From positions 57,266,237-57,330,236 of the forward strand of contig NC_088302.1 of the NCBI RefSeq assembly GCF_032854445.1: a DNA stretch of 64,000 bases. Reading direction: 5' to 3'. The notes beneath the pieces are model-generated. The model worked only from the letters and a program-made list of their open reading frames with translations. It was not told the origin of the DNA and did not search any database. The position numbers and the translations under genes were made by a program. Positions 1-11,000 of the stretch are shown here, piece by piece. The number at the start of each line of letters is the position of its first letter. Positions within the stretch are counted from its first letter, which is position 1. This DNA is from Liolophura sinensis. Its lineage: Eukaryota; Mollusca; Polyplacophora; Chitonida; Chitonidae.

Positions 1-580
1 TCAAGGCTTGTGTTTCCACGGGTAACCACTACACCAGCCAATCCCAGTTCCCGTAAGATCAAGGCCTGTGTTCCCACGGATAATCACTACACCTGCCAAT
101 CCTAGTTCTCGAAGCATCAAGGCTTGTTTTCCCATGAGCAATCACCACACCAGCCAATCCTATTTCATGTACGATGAAGGCTTGTTTTACCACGGGTAAC
201 CACTACACCAGCCAATCCCAGTTCCCGTAAGATCAAGGCTTGTGTTTCCACGGGTAACCACTACACCAGCCAATCCCAGTTCCCGTAAGATCAAGACTTG
301 TGTTTCCACGGGTAACCACTACACCAGCCAATCTTATTTCCCGTAAGATCAAGGCTTGTGTTTCCACGGGTAACCACTACACCAGCCAATCCCAGTTCCC
401 GTAAGATCAAGGCTTGTGTTTCCACGGGTAACCACTACACCTGCCAATCCTAGTTCCCGAAGGATCAAGGCTTGTTTTCCCATGGGCAATCACTTAACCA
501 GCCAATCCTAGCCCATGTACGATGAAGGTTTGTGTTCCCACGGGAAATCATTACACCCGCTAATCCCGTTTCCTGTACGA
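1..580. repeat. Tandem array, 58-bp unit, about 10 copies
   Basis: Units start TCAAGGCTTGTGTTTCCACG and contain GTAACCACTACACCAGCCAA. Copies from 180 to 480 are nearly identical, while those at both ends drift. The array runs off the left edge of the window, so its true length is unknown. No coding capacity is seen. Confidence 0.9.
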
Positions 581-1009
581 TGAAGGCTTATGTTCCCTCT
601 GCCATCCGTAGAGCACCTGTGCGATGAAGCCGAGTACTCAAGCTCGAGAGGAGTTACATGGAGCCCTGGGTACATACGAACGTGGCATGCCAGAATTTTC
701 TTGTTCTGTCATGAAAGTTACATTTACATTCCTGTAAACAAGACGAGCTCTAACCCATCGCCTTGTGTAATTCCTCCTTCCGGTTTTCATTTGTACCTTC
801 AATTTCAATAGGCAATCCTTCGGTCAACGACAAATATACATCAACGACAAATATACATGCGTGTTTCCTAAAGGCTGAACAAATTGCTAACTGAGACTGT
901 TTTGTTCCAGCCTTATCCCACTCGTCGTAAATATCACTGACTGGTTTTAATATACCGACACACAATTCACCCATCGTGTTGCCTCAGTGACACGTTTTGC
1001 CGAAGACAC

Positions 1010-1900
1010 CCGATATAAGGGCCTCCCCGCAGAGAAAAGGCACTGACCCAAATGCCTATCAGTACTCTTGTGTACGCTTATAGCACCCGACATAAGGGCC
1101 TCCCAGCAGAGACCACGCACTGACCCGAATGTCTATCAGTACTCTGAATACGCTCATTAACTAAAGTGTCTATCCGTACTCTGTGTAAAGGCATAGGACC
1201 ATACATAATGGTCTACCCGCAAAGATTGACAAAGTGTCTACAAGTACTCTGTGTACGCTTATAGCACCAGACGTAAGGCCTACCCGTAAAGATTGACAAA
1301 GTGTCTACAAGTACTCTTGTGTACGCTTATAGCACCAGACATAATGGCTTACCCGCAAACATTGACAAAGTGTTATCCGTACTCTGTGTACGCTTATAGC
1401 ACCAGACATAACGGCCTACCCGCAAAGATTGACAAAGTGTCTACAAGTACTCTTGTGTACGCTTATAGCACCAGACGTAATGGCCTACCCGTAAAGATTG
1501 ACAAAGTGTCTACAAGTAGGCCTACTCTTGTGTACGCTTATAGCACCAGACATAATGGCCTACCCGCAAACATTGACAAAGTGTTATCGGTATTCTGTGT
1601 ACGCTTATAGCATCAGACATAATGGCCTACCCGCAAAGATTGACAAACTGTTATCAGTACTCTGCGTACGCTTATAGCATCAGACATAATGGCCTACCCG
1701 CAAAGATTGACAAACTGTTATCAGTACTCTGCGTACGCTTATAGCACCAGACATAATGGCCTACCCGCAGAGATAGTGACCAAGTGTCTATCATTACACT
1801 TTATATGCTCGTAACACAAGACACAACGGCCTTCCCGCACAGATACTGACAAAGTGTCTATCAGTACTCTGTATGCGCTCATCAATGAAATGGCATCATG
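1010..1900. repeat. Degenerate tandem array, about 66-78-bp unit
   Basis: The repeated core is CGCTTATAGCACCAGACATA, then a block like GGCCTACCCGCAAAGATTGA, then variable spacing around CAGTACTCTGTGTA. About 13 copies; two adjacent copies near 1610-1740 are almost identical, showing recent local duplication. The open frame at 1293-1610 is this repeat translated. Confidence 0.85.
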
Positions 1901-1924
1901 TATTACCAGACTAGCAAGCAATCT

Positions 1925-2164
1925 GGGCCCGGTTGTTCAAAACTGGTTTAAGACTTTATATACCAGATTTAAGCTAAGTCTTTAATTTTGTACTTAGTCT
2001 GAAAACAATTGTACACCAGTGTATTAAAGATGAACTAAAACTGCTGCTCTTATACCTTGAGTTTGAAGAATTACTGCATTGCTTGCTGAGTTTGGTTAAA
2101 ATTTCAAATACAAAATATGACTAAATACGAGTAGTAGCTAACACACTTTTGAACAACTGGGCCC
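1925..2164. mobile_element. MITE with about 18-bp terminal inverted repeats
   Basis: The left end GGGCCCGGTTGTTCAAAA (1925-1942) and the right end read in reverse, GGGCCCAGTTGTTCAAAA, match except for one base and face each other 240 bp apart. The interior is AT-rich and non-coding, with a partial internal inverted pairing around AGACTTTATA and TTAGTCTG. Size and ends fit a non-autonomous DNA transposon. A clear target-site duplication is not visible. Confidence 0.65.
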
Positions 2165-2171
2165 CGGAAGC

Positions 2172-2453
2172 ATTTATTTATTAATTTATTTTTTTATTGA
2201 TTGATTGATTGATTTAATTGGCGCCCTACACAAACAAATAACACTTATACGATGGAGACCAGCATTGCAGTAGGAGGAAACTGGTCTGAGCCAGGGGGAA
2301 ACCTACAACCATCCTCTGTCAGACCTTCCCACGTAGTGCGGGAGAGGAAGCTACATGAGCGGGACTTGAACTCAGAGCAACCGCATTAATGAGAGGCTCC
2401 TGGGTCATTGCACCGAGCAGGCACGCTATCACCTCGGCCACGGAGGACCCCCT
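2172..2453 (-). mobile_element. tRNA-derived SINE, old full-length copy
   Basis: Read on the minus strand it has a tRNA-like head (GGCCGAGGTGATAGCG), a B-box-like GAGTTCAAGTCCCG, the core AAGGTCTGACAGAGGATGG, and an AT-rich tail made of GATT/TTTA repeats. It is the most diverged of the eleven copies in the window. The 77-residue frame at 2389-2622 overlaps it and is not a gene. Confidence 0.75.
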
Positions 2454-3179
2454 GGAAAGAGTGCGAAAGCAAACACATGCCTCCTACCTGTTTGACTCAT
2501 ACACAGCATGGAAGAGCAGTAAAAAAACCCTTCTAAGCAAAAACAGAACAACTCAGCAACAATCTGAATGCGTTCAATCTTTATATCAACCTTATACTAA
2601 CAGCTCACAAACAGCTCACTAAACCCCCAAATGTCGTACCACCACCAATGTTGTAGAGAATCAAACTTGTATCCAACTAAACTTGAGTAAGTTTTGAAAT
2701 AAGACCGAAAATCAATAAGCCAGATTTATTAGTAGACTATACATGAATGTACGTATACAACCATGATACAGCGGTATTATGCCACCAACAAAACTTTGAA
2801 AACTTAGCCACAGGAATACATTCAGGAAAACTACATGGTCATTTGTTTGTTCCTTAATTAACTGATTTAATTTAGGAATAAGCATACCCAATGAATTTAA
2901 CTCTGAATCTCCATCGGTGCAAAAACTTTAGTGAAAAAACATATGCTGTGATTCTGTGACTGTGACTCTGTTGGTGAAAAAGCTTTAGTGACAAGACATA
3001 TACTGAACATGTAAGTAAACAAACGTACCGCAACGTACATGTAATATAAAGAAATGATTTATTTTACTCCATCACATTTCTAGAGCTACCATGCAGTAGT
3101 CTATCAAGTATCAAGCCATACAATTATACTGAAATGTGTGACACAGGTTTACTATACACTTCAAAGGCAAAAAAACTAA
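2454..3179. other. Unassigned AT-rich intergenic DNA
   Basis: No coding signal, RNA gene or clear repeat could be supported. There is a small imperfect duplication around 2917-2990 (GTGCAAAAACTTTAGTGA and TGAAAAAGCTTTAGTGA). Confidence 0.5.
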
Positions 3180-4869
3180 AAGTAACATGCCACATACTAA
3201 GTACATGTAGATGGTGCAAACAAACAGAAGTAACATGTCACATACTAAGTACATGTAGATGGTGCAAACAAACAGAAGTAACATGCCACATACTAAGTAC
3301 ATGTAGATGGTGCAAACAAACAGAAGTAACACGTCACATACTAAGTACATGTTGATGGTGCAAACAAACAGAAGTAACATGTCACATACTAAGTACATGT
3401 AGATGGTGCAAACAAACAGAAGTAACATGCCACATACTAAGTACATGTAGATGGTGCAAACAAACAGAAGTAACACGTCACATACTAAGTACATGTAGAT
3501 GGTGCAAACAAACAGAAGTAACACGTCACATACTAAGTACATGTAGATGGTGCAAACAAACAGAAGTAACATGTCACATACTAAGTACATGTAGATGGTG
3601 CAAACAAACAGAAGTAACATGCCACATACTAAGTACATGTAGATGGTGCAAACAAACAGAAGTAACATGTCACATACTAAGTACATGTTGATGGTGCAAA
3701 CAAACAGAAGTAACATGTCACATACTAAGTACATGTAGATGGTGCAAACAAACAGAAGTAACATGCCACATACTAAGTACATGTAGATGGTGCAAACAAA
3801 CAGAAGTAACATGTCACATACTAAGTACATGTTGATGGTGCAAACAAACAGAAGTAACATGCCACATACTAAGTACATGTTGATGGTGCAAACAAACAGA
3901 AGTAACATGTCACATACTAAGTACATGTTGATGGTGCAAATAAAACAGAAGTAACATGTCACATACTAAGTACATGTTGATGGTGCAAACAAACAGAAGT
4001 AACATGTCACATACTAAGTACATGTTGATGGTGCAAACAAACAGAAGTAACATGTCACATACTAAGTACATGTAGATGGTGCAAACAAACAGAAGTAACA
4101 TGTCACATACTAAGCACATGTAGATGGTGCAAACAAACAGAAGTAACATGTCACATACTAAGTACATGTTGATGGTGCAAACAAACAGAAGTAACATGCC
4201 ACATACTAAGTACATGTTGATGGTGCAAACAAACAGAAGTAACACGTCACATACTAAGTACATGTAGATGGTGCAAACAAACAGAAGTAACATGTCACAT
4301 ACTAAGTACATGTAGATGATGCAAACAAACAGAAGTAACATGCCACATACTAAGTACATGTAGATGGTGCAAACAAACAGAAGTAACACGTCACATACAA
4401 AGTACATGTAGATGGTGCAAACAAACAGAAGTAACATGTCACATACTAAGCACATGTAGATGGTGCAAACAAACAGAAGTAACATGCTACATACTATGTA
4501 CATGTAGATGGTGCAAACAAACAGAAGTAACATGTCACATACTAAGTACATGTAGATGGTGCAAACAAACAGAAGTAACATGTCACATACTAAGTACATG
4601 TAGATGGTGCAAACAAACAGAAGCAACATGCCACATACTAAGTACATGTAGATGGTGCAAACAAACAGAAGTAACACGTCACATACTAAGTACATGTAGA
4701 TGGTGCAAACAAACAGAAGTAACATGTCACATACTAAGTACATGTAGATGGTGCAAACAAACAGAAGTAACATGTCACATACTAAGTACATGTAGATGGT
4801 GCAAACAAACAGAAGTAACATGTCACATACTAAGTACATGTTGATGGTGCAAACAAACAGAAGCAACAT
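3180..4869. repeat. Homogeneous 48-bp minisatellite, about 35 copies
   Basis: Each unit reads AGTAACATGTCACATACTAA then GTACATGTAGATGGTGCAAA then CAAACAGA. Differences are almost all at three positions (TGTCAC/TGCCAC/CGTCAC, TAG/TTG before ATGG). A one-base insertion near 3940 shifts the minus-strand frame and splits it into two open frames of 283 and 319 residues. Because 48 is a multiple of three, the array is open in several frames; these are not genes. Confidence 0.95.
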
Positions 4870-5104
4870 GCCGAATGGATCCGAATCCTTTATCGGTAGC
4901 GGTCGGGCAATGGTCGTTTGTAAACAAACATGCTGTCCCCTGAAAAATTCGGCCCGAAAAGTGAAAATTTGAAGCCTTACTACACACTTTGCACATAGCC
5001 TGTACTCAACGGACTATGGAGTTCTAATTTTTAAACCTTGACCTGACAACTCTTATCTCACTTTCAAGATTACATTAATGTATACTTCGGTTTAACGTGA
5101 TACT
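4870..5104. other. Unique sequence between two arrays
   Basis: About 235 bp of non-repetitive DNA containing TTTATCGGTAGCGGTCGGGC and short AT-rich stretches. No frame or RNA signal recognised. Confidence 0.4.
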
Positions 5105-6312
5105 TTATAGGCACCTGTACCTGGGAAGGAGTGTAGTGCTGTTTTCCAGGCTCTGCCAGCTTTGTTAGGTACCTGTACCTAGAAGGAGTGTGGTGATGTT
5201 TCCAGGCTCTGCCAGCTTTGTTAGGTACCTGTACCTAGAAGGAGTGTGGTGCTGTTTCCAGGCTCTGCCAGCTTTGTTCAGTACCTGTACCTATAAAGAG
5301 TGTGGTGCTGTTTCCAGGCTCTGCCAGCTTTGTTAGGTACCTGTACCTAGAATGAATAGGGTGCTGATTTCCAGGCTCTGCCAGCTTTGTTAGGTACCTG
5401 TACCTAGAAAGAGTAGGGTGCTGATTTCCAGGCTCTGCCAGCTTTGTTAGGTACCTGTACCTAGGAGTAGGGTGTTGTTTTCCACGCTCTGCTAGCTTTG
5501 TCAGATTCCTGTACCTGGGAAGGTGTGTGGTGCAGTTTTCCAGGCTCTGTCAGCTTTGTCAGGTACCTGTACCTAGGAAGCTGTGTGGTGCTGTTTTCCA
5601 CGCTCTGCCAGCTTTGTCAGATTCTTGTACCTGGGAAGGTGTGTGGTGCGGTTTTCCAGGCTTTATCAGCTTTGTCAGGTACCTGTACCTGGGAAGGTGT
5701 GTGGTGCTGTTTCCACGTTCTGTCAGCTTTGTTAGGTACCTGTACCTAGAAGGAGTGTGGTGTTGTTTCCAGGCTCTGCAAGCTTCAGGCTCTGCCAGCT
5801 TTGTTCGGTACCTGTACCTAGATGGAGTAGGGTGCTGTTTTTCTACGCTCTGCCACCTTTGTCAGATTCCTGTACCTGGAAAGGTGTGTGGTGCAGTTTT
5901 CCACGCTTTATCAGCTTTGTCAGGTACCTGTACCTGAAAAGATGTGTGGTGCTGTTTTCCAGGTTCTGATAGCTTTGTTAGGTGCCAGAACCTGGGAAGA
6001 TGTGAGGTGTTGTTTCCACCCTCTGCAAGCTTTCTTAGGAAGCTGTGTGGCGCTGTTTCCCACGCTCTGCCAGCTTTGTCAGGTACCTGTACCTGGGAAG
6101 GTGTGTGGTGTGGTTTTCCACACTCTGCCAGGTTTGTTTAGTAACCGTACCTGGGAAGGAGTGTGGTGCTGTTTTCCAGGTTCTGATAGCTTTCTTAGGT
6201 GCCAGTACCTAGGAAGATGTGTGGAGCTGTTTTCAATGCTCTGCCAGCTTTGTTAGGTACCAGTACCTGGGAAGGCGTGTGGTGCTTTTTTTCCAGGTTC
6301 TGTCAGCTTTGC
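5105..6312. repeat. Degenerate tandem array, about 57-62-bp unit, about 20 copies
   Basis: The core is GGTACCTGTACCTGGGAAGG, GTGTGGTGCTGTTTTCCAGG, then CTCTGCCAGCTTTGTTA. Many indels scatter the periodicity across three frames, which gives several overlapping short frames. The unit carries the perfect palindrome GGTACCTGTACC-like half-sites (GGTAC...GTACC). Confidence 0.88.
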
Positions 6313-6465
6313 CCCACCCAATACATATAACAGTCTAAATGAAAGTACCCTAGCTACTGAAGTTACATGAATTCATATGCCTGGTAACCACCTCCTCAAT
6401 GAACATTACATAGGGCAAATCACCACACAGACACCATCAATTGCTTATTGTCACCCAGGCCCCAC
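6313..6465. other. Short unique spacer between arrays
   Basis: Non-repetitive sequence with no recognisable feature. Confidence 0.35.
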
Positions 6466-7108
6466 AAGCAATGTGAGCAGGGAAATCACAAACAATGTGA
6501 GCAGAGAATCACAAACAATGTGAGCATGGAAATCACAAGCAATGTGAGCATGGAAATCAAAAGCAATGTGAGCAGGGAAATCAAAGGCAATGTGAACATG
6601 GAAATCGAAAGCAATGTGAGCAGGGAAATCGCAAGCAATGTGAGCAGTCACAAACAATGTGAGCATGGAAATCACAAGCAATGTGAGCACAGAAAACAAA
6701 AGCAATGTGAGCAGGGAAATCAAAAGCAATGTGAGCATGGAAATCGAAAGCCATGTGAGCAGGGAAATTGCAAGCCATGTGAGCAGGGAAATCACAAACA
6801 ATGTGAGCATGGAAATCACAAGCAATGTGAGCACGGAAATCAAAAGCAATGTGAGCATGGAAATCAAAAGCAATGTGAGCAGGGAAATCACAAACAATGT
6901 GAGCATGGAAATCACAAGCAATGTGAGCAGGGAAATCACAAACAATGTGAGCATGGAAATCGCAAGCAATGTGCGCAGGGAAATCATAAACAATATGAGC
7001 AGAGAAATCACAAACAATGTGAGCAGGAAAATCGCAAACAATGTGAGCAGGAAAATCGCAGGCAATGTGAGCAAGGAAATCACACACTATGTGAGCAGGG
7101 AAATCCCA
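6466..7108. repeat. 24-bp minisatellite, about 26 copies
   Basis: Unit AATGTGAGCAGGGAAATCAC plus AAGC, with alternation of GAGCAGGG and GAGCATGG. The 24-bp period keeps both strands open in several frames (up to 223 codons). These frames have no start context, domain or non-repeat extension. Confidence 0.93.
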
Positions 7109-8050
7109 ATCTACTATAAACAAGAGGCTTCAACAGTCCAGTTTAAAGAGCTGTATATTTCAACGTCATGTTGGCATAGTAATCTGAAGTACTTTGTACC
7201 ACTCAAAACGTACATGGACATGGACAACTGGACATCAACAATTATTTTTTATTTTAGTTTGTTTCAGAGTGTCATCAAAAATACATAACAAAGGGAGAAA
7301 AGCAAACCCAAAAAGAAAATCACGCATTTATCACTACTGTTAAGTACATGTAGCAGGATTGTTCAGAAATCACAATTTATAGAATAGTCTTACCACATAC
7401 ACCATTTGTAATACTTAAACAAATTAACACTGTATAACATATAGTATCAGTAACACTGAAGTCCATGTGGAACTCAGCAATAAAACACCTACATGTTCAT
7501 ACCAGCAATGCCTGAAAGTATTTCACTTTTTTCTGAATTAAATGCCATGTGATACAACATCTGATATAAATTATTTGATATTGGAGATAGAATTATGTAT
7601 ACATATACTACCACCATTTGGGTTGGAAGACTCCAGGGTTTTACCAGAAAGAGGAAACAAGTATAAAAACAAATATAACATAAAGACGAAGTATTACCTG
7701 CAAAGACTAGCACTATAACATGGCTCAGTTAGCAAATCAAACCACTCATCAAATTATGGTGATCAATAATGTAATGTGACCAATCAGAAAGAAGCTTATA
7801 GCACATACACTGTATATCACATGGTATTTATCACCGCAAAGTTATTAAAGACAATCTACTTATAATACATATAACATTGCTCCGTAGATTTAACTGTACA
7901 CCAAAAAGAATAGAACCTCCTTCTTTTTTTTTGAAGAAAGAAGGCACAAACCTTGACATTATCTATCATGAAGATTTGCTGTTGTCTCACAAAGCAAAAA
8001 GACAACAAACTTTTATGGAATCAGCCCTGAGATTTCCTCCTAAACTTCCA
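7109..8050. other. SPART 3' flank, no gene seen
   Basis: AT-rich unique DNA downstream of the SPART stop codon (SPART runs on the minus strand). It should hold the SPART 3' UTR and poly(A) site. A minus-strand AATAAA core lies near 7249-7254, too far for confidence, and no closer canonical signal is evident. Short open frames here show no protein-like features. Confidence 0.4.
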
Positions 8051-11000
8051 CTAATGTTTACCCCCAGGTTTACCCTTATCAGGACCCAGAGGCTTCTCCG
8101 CTGATGTTGCACTTGGCTTACTTTTGGTGGGGTCCTCCTTACTCCGCTTGTGATCTAATAGCACTGCTTTGCCTGTATCTTTGGCAGCACGTTTTGCGAT
8201 GGCTTTGACACCCAGATGGTTCACATTGTAGCCAGTCATGGCTAGATTCCCTGTGGCATACAAAGTGTGGTCTGCAAACTTTGCAGCATCTGCACCATAC
8301 CTGCAAATAAGACAAACCACAATGTCATTTATATAGTCCTAACAACAAATAGAGGGTATGTTTGACCATGTCCTGGTTTGTCATAAAAAACACAGAGTTA
8401 ACACTTATAATTCTAAAACAAATAACAAACTATGCTAAAATCCAGCAATGTTTTTTCACGAAAATAGTTGTTTTTCACACAACCCTAACTGGATGGTGTA
8501 TCCCATTACTTACTTATGATTCACAACTTGGACAGTTTCATTGGCCAGGTTTCTTGCCAGAGCCTTAGCTGCAGCCTCTAACCCCATGTAGACTGTACCA
8601 AAACCTGCAAATACAAAGAATCACACCTTTATCCCAAAACCTGCATGTACATGTAAACAATATCAAACATACATGTGCATGTACCAAAACCTGCATATAC
8701 ACAGAATCAACCATACCTGTATGTGTACCAAAACCTGCATATACACAGAATCAACCCTACATGTGCATGTACCAAAACCTGCATGTACATTAAATCAACC
8801 ATACATGTACATGTACCAAAACCTGCATATACACAGAATCAACCATACCTGTACATGTACCAAAACCTGCATATACACAGAATCAAACCTACATGTGCAT
8901 GTACCAAAACCTGCATGTACATTAAATCAACCATACATGTACATGTACCAAAACCTGCATATACACAGAATCAACCATACCTGTATGTGTACCAAAACCT
9001 GCATATACACGGAATCAACCCTACATGTGCATGTACCAAAACCTGCATATACACAGAATCAACCATACCTGTACATGTACCAAAACCTGCATATACACAG
9101 AATCAACCATACCTGTACATGTACCAAAACCTGCATATACACAGAATCAACCATACCTGTACATGTACCAAAACCTGCATATACACAGAATCAAACTCTG
9201 GTGTATACGTGTACCCTAACCTGCACAGACACAGAATAAAACCATGATGTATACATGTATCAAAACCTGCATGTACACAGAATCAAACCTTGGTGTATAC
9301 GTGTACCAACACCTGCATATACACAGAATCAAACCTTGGTGTATACATGTACCAAAACCTGCATATACACAGAATCAAACCCTGGTGTATACATGTACCA
9401 AAACCTCCATGTACACAGAATCAAACCCTGGTGTATGCTCGTACCAAAACCTCCATGTCCACAGAATCAAACCTCGGTGTATACATGTACCAAAACCTCC
9501 ATGTACACAGAATCAAACCCTGGTGTATGCTCGTACCAAAACCTCCATGTCCACAGAATCAAACCTCGGTGTATACATGTACCAAAACCTCCATGTACAC
9601 AGAATCAAACCTTGGTGTATACATGTACCAAAACCTCCATGTACACAGAATCAAACCCTGGTGTATGCTCGTACCAAAACCTCCATGTCCACAGAATCAA
9701 ACCTTGGTGTATACATGCACCAAAACCTCCATGTACACAGAATCAAACCTTGGTGTATACATGTACCAAAACTTGCATGCACACAGAATCAAACCTTGGT
9801 GTATACATGTACCAAAACCTGCATGCACACAGAATCAAACCCTGGTGTACACATCTACCAAAACCTCCATGTACACAGAATCAAACCTTGGTGTATACAT
9901 GTACCAAAACTTGCATGCACACAGAATCAAACCTTGGTGTATACATGTACCAAAACCTCCATGTACACAGAATCAAACCCTGGTGTATACATGTACCAAA
10001 ACCTCCATGTACACAGAATCAAACCTTGGTGTATACGTGTACCAACACCTGCATGTACACAGAATCAAACCTTGGTGTATACATGTACCAAAACCTCCAT
10101 GTACACAGAATCAAACCTTGGTGTACACATCTACCAAAACCTGCATGTACACAGAATCAAACCTTGGTGTATACATGTTCCAAAACCTGCATATACACAG
10201 AATCAAACCAAGGTGTATACATGTACCAAAACTTGCATGCACACAGAATCAAACCCTGGTGTATACATGTACCAAAACCTGCATATACACAGAATCAAAC
10301 CTCGGTGTATACATGTTCCAAAACCTGCATATACACAGAATCAAACCCTGGTGTTCACATGTACCAAAACCTGCATGTACACAGAATCAAACCCTGTTGT
10401 TCACATGTACACAGAATCAAACCTTGGTGTATACATGTTCCAAAACCTGCATATACACAGAATCAAACCAAGGTGTATACATGTACCAAAACCTGCATGC
10501 ACACAGAATCAAACCCTGGTGTTCACATGTACCAAAACCTGCATGTATACAGAATCAAACCCTGGTGTTCACATGTACCAAAACCTCCATGTACACAGAA
10601 TAAAACCCTGATGCATACATGTATCAAAACCTGCGTGTACACAGAATCAAACCCTGGTGTATACATGTACCAAAACCTCCATGTACACAGAATAAAACCC
10701 TGATGCATACATGTATCAAAACCTGCGTGTACACAGAATCAAACCCTGGTGTATACATGTACCAAAACCTGCATGTACACAGAATCAAACCTTGGTGTAT
10801 ACATGTACCAAAACCTCCATGTGCAAAGAATCAAACCTTGGTGTATAAATGTACCAAAACCTCCATGTACACAGAATCAAACCTTGGTGTATACATGTAC
10901 CAAAACCTGCATATACACAGAATCAAACCCTGGTGTATACATGTACCAAAACCTCCATGTGCAAAGAATCAAACCTTGGTGTATAAATGTACCAAAACCT

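Noticed and set aside
3111-4869. Minus-strand frames of 283 and 319 codons resembling a repeated hydrophobic, cysteine-rich protein
   Set aside because: Artefact of the 48-bp minisatellite; the two frames are one array split by a one-base insertion.
6448-7288. Frames of 180-223 codons on both strands
   Set aside because: 24-bp array; peptides are short words repeated without a fold or signal.
9244-10703. Three overlapping plus-strand frames of 437-482 codons
   Set aside because: Read-through of the 46-bp array in SPART intron 4; a 46-bp period cycles through all three frames so each gives the same peptide words.
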